The notes under the pieces were generated by a model, which ran no database searches, had not been told where the DNA came from, and saw only the letters and a program-made list of their open reading frames with translations. Below, piece by piece: positions 1-7,423 of a stretch of DNA of 64,000 nt; position 1 is the stretch's first letter; every line of letters begins with the position of its first letter. The position numbers were made by a program, and so were the translations under genes. The stretch comes from Myxococcales bacterium 68-20. GTDB lineage: Bacteria > Myxococcota_A > Polyangia > Polyangiales > Polyangiaceae. The DNA lies in contig MKVQ01000026.1 in assembly GCA_001899635.1 (NCBI GenBank), forward strand, positions 1-64,000, in the 5' to 3' direction.

Positions 1-468
1 CACGCCGCCGCGTCCTTCACCGATCCGCCGCGAGATCTGGAGATCACCGACATGGAGTCGTTGCCGGACACCGTGGTGCTGGTCGACGGCGCGCGCGAGG
101 CCTGCGAGGCGCTGTCCACGTTCGGCGAGATCGGCATCATTACCAACGGCATCCAGCAGGTGCAGAACCGCCGCATCGCCAATTCCGGGCTCGCCGATCT
201 GGTGACCTTCGTGGCCACCTCCGAGGAGTGCGGGCACGCCAAGCCGGACGTGCGCTTCTTCGAGTACTCGGTGCGCATGGCGCGTGCGTTCACCAGGCCG
301 GGCACGGTAGTCATCGGTGACCGCCTGGATGCAGACGTGCTGGGCGCCAACCGCTTCGGCATCGACAGCTGCTGGTTCAATCCGCACGGCCTGGAAAACG
401 CCGGGCCGGCGCTGCCGACCCACGAGGTGGATTGCTTGCGGCGGTTGCCGGCGCAGCTGGCTGGCTGA
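1..468 (+). CDS. HAD-family nucleotidase, YjjG-like, 5' truncated
   Basis: The frame is open from the first base, so the N-terminus, including the first HAD aspartate motif, lies outside the window; 155 codons are visible. The visible part has HAD motif II (GIITNG), the motif III lysine region (GHAKPD) and motif IV (VIGDRLDADVLGA), followed by a CWFNPHG stretch. This pattern is typical of YjjG/house-cleaning pyrimidine nucleotidases, which dephosphorylate non-canonical or surplus nucleoside monophosphates in the cytoplasm. Leucine is mostly CTG (9 of 13) and valine mostly GTG, unlike the CTC/GTC preference of most other genes here. The sequence style suggests Xanthomonadaceae. It may be a contig-join artefact or a transferred fragment, since it ends just before an otherwise myxobacterial sequence. 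Family assignment is fairly sure; substrate is not. Confidence 0.8.
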   Translation, partial: HAAASFTDPPRDLEITDMESLPDTVVLVDGAREACEALSTFGEIGIITNGIQQVQNRRIANSGLADLVTFVATSEECGHAKPDVRFFEYSVRMARAFTRPGTVVIGDRLDADVLGANRFGIDSCWFNPHGLENAGPALPTHEVDCLRRLPAQLAG

Positions 469-471
469 TTG

Positions 472-483
472 CCGGGCGCCCGG
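472..483. terminator. GC palindrome after HAD gene, possible terminator
   Basis: A perfect 12-base GC-only palindrome (CCGGGC and its complement) begins four bases after the HAD stop codon. There is no T-tract and no loop, so it is only a possible terminator or junction-associated structure. Confidence 0.25.
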
Positions 484-627
484 TGGCCGCCAGCGTCGGG
501 GGCGGCGCAATGAGGGGACAGCGTGATCGCGTGGTCGGTCGTCATCAGGCCCTCCTGAAGGAGACGAGCTCCGCTGCACGCTCGAGCTACGTGATTCCTT
601 CACAGCGGCGATGAGCGTGCTGATAAC

Positions 628-1458
628 TTGGGACAGGTGTCTCTAGAGTCGGGTCGCCTGGAGAGGCTGCACGCCGCCCTCGCGGATTTCTACGCGCCAG
701 GTCTGGCTGCGGACACCTTCGTGGAGCGCACCTTCGCCCTCACCAAACGCCTCCTGTCATTCTCGCTGAACAGCCACGGCATCATCGAGCGGAAGACCGG
801 CAAGCTGACCGCCAACTTCGACTGCACGCCGCCCGGCCTCGCGGAGGCGTTCGCAGCGTTCGGCCGGTACATGGGCAAGTACGAGCCGTTTCGCTTCGAC
901 CCGTCGGTCAACGGCGGCAAGCCCTTCAGCGCGCGCGACTTCTACAGTCGCCAAGCCTTCTCCGACCTCGACATCTACCGGGAGGTCTACTGGCCGATGC
1001 GTCTCGTCGATCACTGCTTCATGCACGTGCCGACGGGAACGGACTCGATCGTGTTCGTCGGGCTCCTGCGCGACGGCCGGCCATTCGATCGCGGCGAGAT
1101 GGAGCTGCTCGGGCTCATGCAACCGCATTTGTCGAACGGGCGGAAGCTGGCGTTGGCGATGACGGCCGCCGAGGACACACAGGTGTCGCCGGAGCTCTTC
1201 GCCGGGGCGGGGTTCACCCCCCGCGAGAGCGACGTGCTCTACTGGCTCACGCGCGGCAAGTCGAACGAAGAGATCGCGAAGCTCCTCCGCCTCCGCGCAG
1301 ACTCCGTGAGCCGCCACCTCCGGACCATCTACGACAAGATGGGCGTCGAGCACCGCGTGGCTGCGACGATTCGTGCGCTCGATCTCGCGCGGAGGCTCCA
1401 CGTACGATCGCTCGCCGTCCAAGGCGGCGAGGTCGCGCTGACGGTCCGAACGCGTTAG
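628..1458 (+). CDS. LuxR-family transcriptional regulator
   Basis: A 276-residue regulator. Residues about 195-260 form a LuxR/GerE helix-turn-helix: FTPRESDVLYWL, then GKSNEEIAKLL, then the recognition helix around DSVSRHLRTIYDKMGV. The first 180 residues form a GAF/autoinducer-like sensing region that I cannot assign to a ligand. No ATG fits; the start is TTG at 628, with GTG at 637 as an alternative. It faces and converges on the polyketide operon, whose last gene ends 28 bases beyond this stop. It is therefore the best local candidate for cluster control, by position only. No receiver domain is present, so it is not a classical two-component regulator. Confidence 0.8.
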   Translation: MGQVSLESGRLERLHAALADFYAPGLAADTFVERTFALTKRLLSFSLNSHGIIERKTGKLTANFDCTPPGLAEAFAAFGRYMGKYEPFRFDPSVNGGKPFSARDFYSRQAFSDLDIYREVYWPMRLVDHCFMHVPTGTDSIVFVGLLRDGRPFDRGEMELLGLMQPHLSNGRKLALAMTAAEDTQVSPELFAGAGFTPRESDVLYWLTRGKSNEEIAKLLRLRADSVSRHLRTIYDKMGVEHRVAATIRALDLARRLHVRSLAVQGGEVALTVRTR

Positions 1459-1467
1459 GTGCGAGGG

Positions 1468-1481
1468 CGCGGGGCGCCGCG
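1468..1481. terminator. Small hairpin between convergent genes
   Basis: The arms CGCGG and CCGCG enclose a 4-base loop in the 27-base gap between the stop of the LuxR gene and the stop of the oxoamine synthase gene. It is a weak candidate for a shared terminator because it has no T-tract. Confidence 0.25.
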
Positions 1482-1485
1482 TGAG

Positions 1486-2865
1486 TCAGCGCGCCTTTTG
1501 ACTCGAAGCGTCGGCCACTCGGTCGCGGACCCAGCCGCACGCCCTCTTGCTCGCCCCGAAGAGCTCGTGGGCGACGTGTGCCGGGCCCCCGTTCCTCACG
1601 CTGTCGACCTTGTGATCGATGAGCCACATCGCCTTCTGCCAGGTCGAGCCCCGTCCGGTCGCCGACTTCGGAAGGAAGCCGAGCATGCCTCCGACGCGGG
1701 CGAGGGCCTCGAGCGTGTAGCCCATCTGCGCCTCCGTGTGCGCTGCCGTCACGTTGCAGCGCAGACGCTCGGTGCCCTCCGGGACGCCGGGATGGACGAA
1801 GGGCATCATGATGACGCCGGCACCGTGAAAGAGGTACGCGGCGGCCTTCATCGTCAGGGTCTCGTCGCGCAGCATGATCGGTGTGATGTTCGTGGTGCTC
1901 TCCCCGAGGTCAGCGCCCAACTCGCGGAGTCCGGAACGAAAGTACTCCGTGTTCCAGTTGAGACGCCGTCGATAGGTGGGGTCCTTCTCGATGAAGTCGA
2001 GCGCGGCGAGCGCAGCTTCGACCTGTGCGAGCGGTAGTGAAGCCGAGAACATGAACGGCCGCGCGGTGAGCTTCATGTAGTCGATGAGCGTCTCGTCCGC
2101 GACGACGAACCCGCCGACGGTGCCGAAGCTCTTGGAGAACGTGCCGACGAGGAGATCGATCTCGTGGAGCACACCGTGCAGCTCGGCGACGCCGCGGCCG
2201 GTCGGGCCGAGCGTGCCGAGACCGTGAGCGTCATCGACCATGATCGCCGCGCCGTAGCGCTTGCAGAGCGTGACGAAATCGGCGAGCGGCGCGAGGTCGC
2301 CGTCGACGCTGTAGAGCCCCTCGACGACGACCAGCTTCTTCGCGTTCTCTGCAGTGCTCAAGGCTCGCTCGAGCGACGAGGGCTTGTTATGGCCGAACCA
2401 GCGCACCTCGAGGTCGGGATGCAGTCCCTGAGCGAGCATCACACCATCGATGATGCTGGCGTGACTCAATTTGTCGAGGATGACGGAGGTCTCGCCGTCG
2501 AGGAACGAAGCCAGCGTACCGACGAGCGATTGATAGCCCGTCGTGAAAACCGCGCACGCGTCTTTGCGGAGCCACGCCGCGAGCCGCTCTTCGAGCAGCC
2601 GGTGCCGTATGCTCGTCGCCTGCGGCCGCGCGCTCCCGAGACCGGTGCCATACGCCGTCGTTCCTCGGTTGGCAGCTCGGATCAGCGTCGGATGTTGCGA
2701 CAAGCCGAGGTAGTCGTTCGACGTGAAGTTGAGGTAGCTGCCGTGGCCGACCTTCACGCGCGGGCCGAAGTTCTCGAACGGGCGAAAGAAGGGGAAGGCC
2801 TTCTGCCGCTTCACTTCGTCGATCCGGGCGTGCATGGAAGTCGTTTTGTCGTGAAGCCAGGACAC
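1486..2865 (-). CDS. PLP-dependent alpha-oxoamine synthase (SPT/BioF-like)
   Basis: A 459-residue fold-type I PLP enzyme of the alpha-oxoamine synthase family, which condenses an amino acid with an acyl thioester and loses CO2 to give an alpha-amino ketone. Visible motifs are the substrate/PLP loop FTSNDYLGLS, the VDDAHGLG motif (about residues 210-217) and the Schiff-base lysine in TFSKSFG (about K245). GTG at 2865 is preferred because GAGGAG lies seven bases upstream; an internal ATG at 2835 lacks such a site. It is the last gene of the polyketide operon, 20 bases after the extended SDR gene. That pairing resembles bacterial serine palmitoyltransferase with a ketone reductase in sphingolipid synthesis. 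No biotin genes are present, so a BioF role is unlikely. Amino acid and acyl donor are unknown; the operon's acyl-ACP is the likely donor. Confidence 0.88.
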   Translation of the reverse strand: MSWLHDKTTSMHARIDEVKRQKAFPFFRPFENFGPRVKVGHGSYLNFTSNDYLGLSQHPTLIRAANRGTTAYGTGLGSARPQATSIRHRLLEERLAAWLRKDACAVFTTGYQSLVGTLASFLDGETSVILDKLSHASIIDGVMLAQGLHPDLEVRWFGHNKPSSLERALSTAENAKKLVVVEGLYSVDGDLAPLADFVTLCKRYGAAIMVDDAHGLGTLGPTGRGVAELHGVLHEIDLLVGTFSKSFGTVGGFVVADETLIDYMKLTARPFMFSASLPLAQVEAALAALDFIEKDPTYRRRLNWNTEYFRSGLRELGADLGESTTNITPIMLRDETLTMKAAAYLFHGAGVIMMPFVHPGVPEGTERLRCNVTAAHTEAQMGYTLEALARVGGMLGFLPKSATGRGSTWQKAMWLIDHKVDSVRNGGPAHVAHELFGASKRACGWVRDRVADASSQKAR

Positions 2866-2885
2866 CTGAGAACTCCTCGCGCGAT

Positions 2886-3860
2886 TCAGGAAGGAATGCG
2901 ACCGCTCTCGATGAGCCAATCGAGCGTGGGCAGGAGCGCATCGCGGGCGGGCCGGAATTTCACCCCGAGCTCCGAGCCGGCTTTCCAGCTACTCGTGAAC
3001 CAGTACTTCGTGGCATAGGGGATGACGCGCGGATTGAACGGGAGCGGCAAACGGAACTTCAATCCGGCCTTCGCGAGAGGCCGGATCAGCCCGTTTGGAA
3101 TCTTGATCACCCGGGTCCTTTTTCCGAGGAGCTTCAGGGTCAGCGAGGCCAGCTCGTAGACCGAGAGATTGTCGCCGCTGAGAATGTAGCGCTCGCCGGA
3201 GCGGCCTTTCAGCATGGCCTGCACGACTCCGTTGGCGACATCGTCGATGAATGCCACCGACATGCCGCCGTCGCAAACCAGCACCGGTGACGACGTCGCG
3301 AAGTCGATCAAGTTGCACGACGTGATGAGGCTGGTGTCTTCCGGGCCGTACACCTCGCCGGGGTTCACGATCGTGACGTGGACTCCGTCGTTGGCGGCGC
3401 GGAGGCACAGCGCCTCCGCCTCCAGCTTGGAGCGCGAGTACGTGAGGCCATCGAGCGGAGCCGTGAAGGCGCTCGACTCGTCGAAGGTCACCGGGCGATC
3501 CGAGGCGTTGATCGCGAGCGTGCTCGAGACGAACACCACGCGAGTGCCGGGGCGAGCGCTAGCGGCGGCGAGGACGTTGCGGGTCCCGCCGAGCACGACC
3601 TCGTCCATCAATGGAGAGTCGATCTGGTCCCACGCCGACAGGCTCGCGAGGTGGATCACGGCTTCGCAGCCGTCCATTCCGGCAGCGATCGACATGGGAT
3701 CGCGTACGTCGCCTAGCGCGCGCTCGTACCGATACCCTGCGAGCCGGTCGATGTTGCTCGACTTTCTGAGCAGGCACCGCACTTCATGCCCCTCTCGGAC
3801 GAGCGTGCGCACCACGCATGAACCGATGAAGCCGTTGCCGCCCGTGACGAAGACCTTCAT
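2886..3860 (-). CDS. Extended SDR, NAD-dependent epimerase/dehydratase family
   Basis: A 324-residue extended short-chain dehydrogenase. It has an N-terminal Rossmann motif TGGNGFIGS, an HLAS segment, the catalytic YSRSK (YxxxK) and NPGEVYGP, in the pattern of dihydroflavonol-reductase/sterol-dehydrogenase-like SDRs. Relatives act on ketones of lipids and secondary metabolites; in Caulobacter-type ceramide synthesis an epimerase-family SDR reduces the keto sphingoid intermediate. Here it lies directly upstream of the oxoamine synthase gene. I infer that it reduces the amino ketone formed by that enzyme. It starts at ATG 3860, 54 bases after the preceding reductase gene. The fold is sure; the substrate is inferred from position only. 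Confidence 0.82.
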   Translation of the reverse strand: MKVFVTGGNGFIGSCVVRTLVREGHEVRCLLRKSSNIDRLAGYRYERALGDVRDPMSIAAGMDGCEAVIHLASLSAWDQIDSPLMDEVVLGGTRNVLAAASARPGTRVVFVSSTLAINASDRPVTFDESSAFTAPLDGLTYSRSKLEAEALCLRAANDGVHVTIVNPGEVYGPEDTSLITSCNLIDFATSSPVLVCDGGMSVAFIDDVANGVVQAMLKGRSGERYILSGDNLSVYELASLTLKLLGKRTRVIKIPNGLIRPLAKAGLKFRLPLPFNPRVIPYATKYWFTSSWKAGSELGVKFRPARDALLPTLDWLIESGRIPS

Positions 3861-3914
3861 CGAACGTACGCCTCACACGTCATGTTCAACCCAACCGAGT
3901 AGCTCTGCATGGCG

Positions 3915-4718
3915 CTACAGCCCGAGGTTCTTCCGCTCGCTGTAGAGTCGCTGCAGGTTGTCCGAGAACGTGGTGCCGCGGTCGACCGTGATCACTTGAC
4001 CGCGCATGGCGTCGAAGAGGCCGCTGCACAGCGCCAACGTCGCGTCCGCGACCTCTTCGGGCCTGATGAAATGCGAGTCGGGCACGTAGCGCTTGGCGAA
4101 CTCGGTGAGCTCGGGCCCGAACGTGGCGTCGAACGAGGCGGTGCGGACGGCGCGCGAGCGGACGACGTTGATTCGGCAATCCTCGTCGCGAAGCCGGTAC
4201 GTGAGGTAGCGGCAGAACGTCTCCATCACCGCCTTCGACATCGCCACGAAGTCGTAGCCGACCGAGAAGTGGTCCGGCCCCGTCGACGACATCCCCACGA
4301 CGTAGCGCGGGTAGCGGCCGAGCCCTTCTTTGATCCGATGAAGGTACTCGAACATCGGCCAGGCGCTGTAGTCGATGCTCTTGGCGAGCCCGCGCGCCGA
4401 ATAGTCTTCGAGCGCTTTGATCACGAGCGCACCGGAGACGTTGCTGACGAGCGCCTCGACGCGATCACCTGCGGCCTTGATTGCGTCAACGACCGCGGCC
4501 GTGTCGCTGGCGTTTGCCGCGTCGGCCTGGAGGATCATCGGCGGCGGCGCGCCGGCCGCTTCGAATCGACTGCGCACCTCGCCTTCGTCGGTAGAGCCCC
4601 AGCGGTAGGTGAGTACGCACCGGGCGCCGCGCCGTCCGAAGGCGAGCGCAGTGGCGAGGCCGAGTCCCATCGTCCCGCCCGTGACGAGGACGATCTTGCC
4701 TCCGTAGTCCGCGATCAT
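3915..4718 (-). CDS. Enoyl reductase-like SDR (FabL/FabI type), copy 2
   Basis: A 267-residue SDR with the cofactor motif TGGTMGLG. Its active site has Tyr and Lys separated by six residues (YDFVAMSK) rather than the YxxxK of ketoreductases. The Y-x6-K spacing marks enoyl-ACP reductases such as FabI and FabL, and the C-terminal MRGQVITVD resembles FabL. The expected role is reduction of the enoyl-ACP double bond formed by the dehydratase or by the ECH enzymes. Its ATG overlaps the ACP stop in an ATGA, implying translational coupling. The copy at 5114-5917 has the same length and aligns end to end, so this is a duplicated pair that may differ in substrate, for instance straight-chain versus beta-branched enoyls. 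Confidence 0.8.
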   Translation of the reverse strand: MIADYGGKIVLVTGGTMGLGLATALAFGRRGARCVLTYRWGSTDEGEVRSRFEAAGAPPPMILQADAANASDTAAVVDAIKAAGDRVEALVSNVSGALVIKALEDYSARGLAKSIDYSAWPMFEYLHRIKEGLGRYPRYVVGMSSTGPDHFSVGYDFVAMSKAVMETFCRYLTYRLRDEDCRINVVRSRAVRTASFDATFGPELTEFAKRYVPDSHFIRPEEVADATLALCSGLFDAMRGQVITVDRGTTFSDNLQRLYSERKNLGL

Positions 4719-4990
4719 CCGGCGCCGTTCGGTGCCGCGGCCTGCTTCTCGTTCCACACCCGGAGGAGCACCGTAGCGAGCCCGTCGATGTTCGTGATCG
4801 TCGCGAGCTCCGCGCGCGGCACCTTGACCTTGAGCTCGCGCATCGACGCCGATACGACCTCGACGATGTCGAGGCTGTTGGCGCCGTAGTCCTTCATCGA
4901 CTTTTTGACGTCGACCGTCTCGGGAGTCAGCTCGTCGATCGAGCGGACGAGGTGCTTGATGATCACGCTGGTGACCTGTTCGTGGGTCAT
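4715..4990 (-). CDS. Discrete acyl carrier protein with GANS motif
   Basis: A 91-residue acidic carrier protein. The phosphopantetheine attachment serine is S39 in YGANSLDIVEVV; most fatty-acid ACPs have DSL there. GANS is typical of the donor ACPs of HCS cassettes (AcpK/CurB type), which carry the acetyl group added in beta-branching. That link is from memory of the family. The start is ATG at 4990, where the ACP fold begins, after an AAGGAAGG-like site; a frame open further upstream adds only basic residues. It is the only carrier protein seen in the operon, so it may act as donor, acceptor or both. No phosphopantetheinyl transferase is encoded nearby. Confidence 0.88.
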   Translation of the reverse strand: MTHEQVTSVIIKHLVRSIDELTPETVDVKKSMKDYGANSLDIVEVVSASMRELKVKVPRAELATITNIDGLATVLLRVWNEKQAAAPNGAG

Positions 4991-5113
4991 GGTTCGGTCC
5001 TTCCTTCGCTTTCTTCGCAAAAGCGCACCCAAGCTGCGCCGATCATGAAGTCAGCCCCCCTTCGAACCCCGCCGCGCTGACGGGAGTTTCGTATTGCTCT
5101 GCCAGAGATGCGC

Positions 5114-5917
5114 TCACGCGAATAGCGTCGAGCGCTCCGCGAACATCCGCATGAGATTGTCGGAGAACGACGCGCCGTGATCGAGCGTGACCACCTGCCC
5201 GCTCACGCCGTCCATGAGGCCGCTGCATAGCCCGAGGATCGCGTTCGCCGTCTCGTCGGGGGACACCCAGGGATGCGTCTTGTCGAATCGGTCGACGAAC
5301 CCCTCGAACTCGTCGCCCATCGTCGCCCGAAGTGAGTCGGTCTTGACGAACCGGGGGCGGAGGACGTTGATCCGAATGTCCTCCTCGAAGAGGCGGTGAT
5401 TGAGGTACTTGCAGAACGTCTCGAGCACCGCCTTCGACGCCGCGATGAAGTCGTAGTTGGTATGGAAGTGGTCCGGCCCACCGGACGAAAGCCCAATCAC
5501 GTAGCGCGGGTACTTACCGAACACATCCTTGATGCGACGGGTGTATTCGATCATCGGCCAGGCGCTGTACTCGATGCTCTTGAAGAGCGAGCGCAGCGCG
5601 TAGTCGTCGAGATCTTTGACGACGTGGCCGAAGCCGACGTTGGAGATGAAGGCTTCGACGTGCCCCCACCGCGCTTTCATGTCCGCCAGCAAGCGCTGCG
5701 TATCCTCGTTGTCGGCGACGTCGGCCTCGACGATGTGCGGCTCGGGTGCGCCGGCCGCAGCGAACGCGGCGCGGATCTCCGCTTCATCGGCGCTGCCCCA
5801 CTTGCTCGTGAGCGTGCACTCTGCGCCCTGCCGGCCAAAGGCGAGCCCCGTCGCGAGGCCGATCCCCTTCGTCCCGCCGGTGATCAGAACAGCTTTGCCA
5901 CGATAGTCATTGACCAT
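5114..5917 (-). CDS. Enoyl reductase-like SDR (FabL/FabI type), copy 1
   Basis: A 267-residue SDR with nucleotide motif TGGTKGIG and the enoyl-reductase active site spacing YDFIAASK (Y-x6-K), preceded by the SSGGPDHF segment shared with its paralogue. The C-terminus SGQVVTLDHGASFSDN closes the Rossmann fold. It is presumed to reduce enoyl-ACP in the polyketide line. It matches the 3915-4718 protein in length and motif order. The ATG at 5917 lies inside the end of the ECH2 gene, giving an 11-base overlap. A 123-base gap follows before the ACP gene, the longest inside the operon. Confidence 0.8.
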   Translation of the reverse strand: MVNDYRGKAVLITGGTKGIGLATGLAFGRQGAECTLTSKWGSADEAEIRAAFAAAGAPEPHIVEADVADNEDTQRLLADMKARWGHVEAFISNVGFGHVVKDLDDYALRSLFKSIEYSAWPMIEYTRRIKDVFGKYPRYVIGLSSGGPDHFHTNYDFIAASKAVLETFCKYLNHRLFEEDIRINVLRPRFVKTDSLRATMGDEFEGFVDRFDKTHPWVSPDETANAILGLCSGLMDGVSGQVVTLDHGASFSDNLMRMFAERSTLFA

Positions 5918-6659
5918 AGTTGTCCTTGATCCGCTGGCGGATGTCTCCCTCCCCGAAGCTGACGGCGTGCATGAGCGTCTCGGTGGCGCGTGTCTCTTCG
6001 AAGGCACGCCGCTTGTCGGCAGAGAGCACGCGCTTCAACGCCTCGAGGGCGACCCGCGGCTTGTCGGCGACCCGCTCGGCGATCTCGTAGGCCTTCGACC
6101 GGACGTCGGCTCGCGGCAGGATGTGGTTGAAGCCGCTCCGTCCTTCGAAGTCGGCGCCCCGGCGGCGCTCTCCGCTGTAGAGCAGCTCGTGTGCGATCGC
6201 AGGCGAGAGCACGTTCTCGAGGAGGCGCGTCGAGCCCATCCCCGGCGTGAAGCCCATGTTCATGAAGCTGCATCCGTATCGACTCTCGCGCGCGATGATC
6301 GAGATGTCGGCGCACAGGCCGAGCGCGAGACCGCCACCGATCGCGTGTCCTTCCATCGCCGCGATCGTCGGGACCGGCATGTCGAGGAGCGCTTTGGAGA
6401 GGAGGTGATCGCCAGGCACGACCTCGCCGGCGACGACCTTCTCGAGCACGTCGAGGTTCGCGCCAGCACAGAAGACGTCCGAGAGGCCGAACAGCACGAC
6501 GACGCGGCTGTCCGCCATGCGCCCGACCGCGAGAAGCGCGGCGAGGAGCTCCTCGACGAACGGTCCGGAGAGCGCGTTTCGCCCGTACACGTCGCACATC
6601 CCGATGGTGACGATCCCGCTCGCTACGCTGACGTCGACGCGACCTTGGCTCTCGCTCAT
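5907..6659 (-). CDS. ECH2, PksI/CurF-type enoyl-CoA hydratase-fold decarboxylase
   Basis: A 250-residue crotonase-fold protein. Oxyanion-hole segments are FCAGANLD (about 63-70) and EGHAIGGG (about 103-110), followed by FMNMGFTPGMG (about 132-142). The last segment, the later ILPRAEV-like ILPRADV, and the C-terminal RIKDNYG match the ECH2 (PksI) subgroup of beta-branching cassettes. ECH2 decarboxylates the methylglutaconyl-ACP made by ECH1 to leave a beta-methyl enoyl-ACP. The start overlaps the ECH1 stop in an ATGA. The order HCS, ECH1, ECH2 is the same as pksG-pksH-pksI. A fatty-acid oxidation hydratase is a less likely alternative because of these neighbours. Confidence 0.85.
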   Translation of the reverse strand: MSESQGRVDVSVASGIVTIGMCDVYGRNALSGPFVEELLAALLAVGRMADSRVVVLFGLSDVFCAGANLDVLEKVVAGEVVPGDHLLSKALLDMPVPTIAAMEGHAIGGGLALGLCADISIIARESRYGCSFMNMGFTPGMGSTRLLENVLSPAIAHELLYSGERRRGADFEGRSGFNHILPRADVRSKAYEIAERVADKPRVALEALKRVLSADKRRAFEETRATETLMHAVSFGEGDIRQRIKDNYGQ

Positions 6660-7423
6660 GCGAGCTCTCCCGACCAACCGACGTCGCCGGCCTCGAACGC
6701 AGAGATTCGTGCACGCACCGCGGGCGTCGCAAGCGCACGCAACGTCTCCGCCGCCCCCCGCTCGATGGCGTCTTCGAGCTCCGATCGCGACGCCCCGGAC
6801 GAGAGGCGCTTCAACCGGCCGACGGCGCCCGACTCGCCTCGTGCGACGAGGCGAACCCAGCGCTTGATGGTCCCGTCGAGGTCGCCTTCGGGCGCGAGGG
6901 CGTCGACGAGGCCGAGGGCGTGCGCTTCCGCGGCGGAGTACGACGTACCGCACAGCGCCATCAGCTTCGCCTTCTGGACCAGAACGCGCTCGACGACGAG
7001 CGGGAAGATCGCAGCCGGCGTGAGGCCGAAGAGCACCTCGGAGAGCGCGAACGACGAGCGCGGTGTCGCGAGCACGACGTCGCACGCAGCTGCCACGCCG
7101 ACGCCACCCGCGAGCGCTTCGCCATCGACGACGGCGAGCACGGGACATGAGGCGAACCGGATCGCAACGAGGCAACGGCAGAAGTCCGCCAGTGCTCTCT
7201 TCTCGTCCTCCCCGTTGGAGCTCGGGAGGAGGCGCATACCACGACAGAAGACGCCGGGGGCGCCGCGCAGCAACACGACCCGTCCGTCGGCCTCGCCGTC
7301 GGACGTCACCGTCGCGATCGCGGCGCGGAAGCGAGACACGCTTTCAGCGTCGAGCGCGGATGGCACCTGAACCAAGATCGACTCCACGCCCTCAGCTCCA
7401 CTCGTAGTGACGGTAGTAGCCAT
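6656..7423 (-). CDS. ECH1, PksH-type enoyl-CoA hydratase-fold dehydratase
   Basis: A 255-residue crotonase-fold protein with FCRGM (about 59-63), DGEALAGGVG (about 100-109) and SEVLFGLTPA (about 128-137). These resemble the FCTGMDF and SELLFGLFPA segments of PksH. ECH1 dehydrates the HMG-like ACP adduct formed by HCS. The start is ATG at 7423, inside the 3' end of the HCS gene (32-base overlap), and the stop overlaps the ECH2 ATG by four bases. Assignment to ECH1 rather than a general hydratase rests on these motifs and on the gene order. Confidence 0.83.
   Translation of the reverse strand: MATTVTTSGAEGVESILVQVPSALDAESVSRFRAAIATVTSDGEADGRVVLLRGAPGVFCRGMRLLPSSNGEDEKRALADFCRCLVAIRFASCPVLAVVDGEALAGGVGVAAACDVVLATPRSSFALSEVLFGLTPAAIFPLVVERVLVQKAKLMALCGTSYSAAEAHALGLVDALAPEGDLDGTIKRWVRLVARGESGAVGRLKRLSSGASRSELEDAIERGAAETLRALATPAVRARISAFEAGDVGWSGELA

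Noticed and set aside
1486-2865. BioF (biotin) or Kbl (threonine) function for the oxoamine synthase
   Set aside because: No biotin or threonine dehydrogenase gene is nearby, and the operon provides acyl-ACP and a ketone-reducing SDR.
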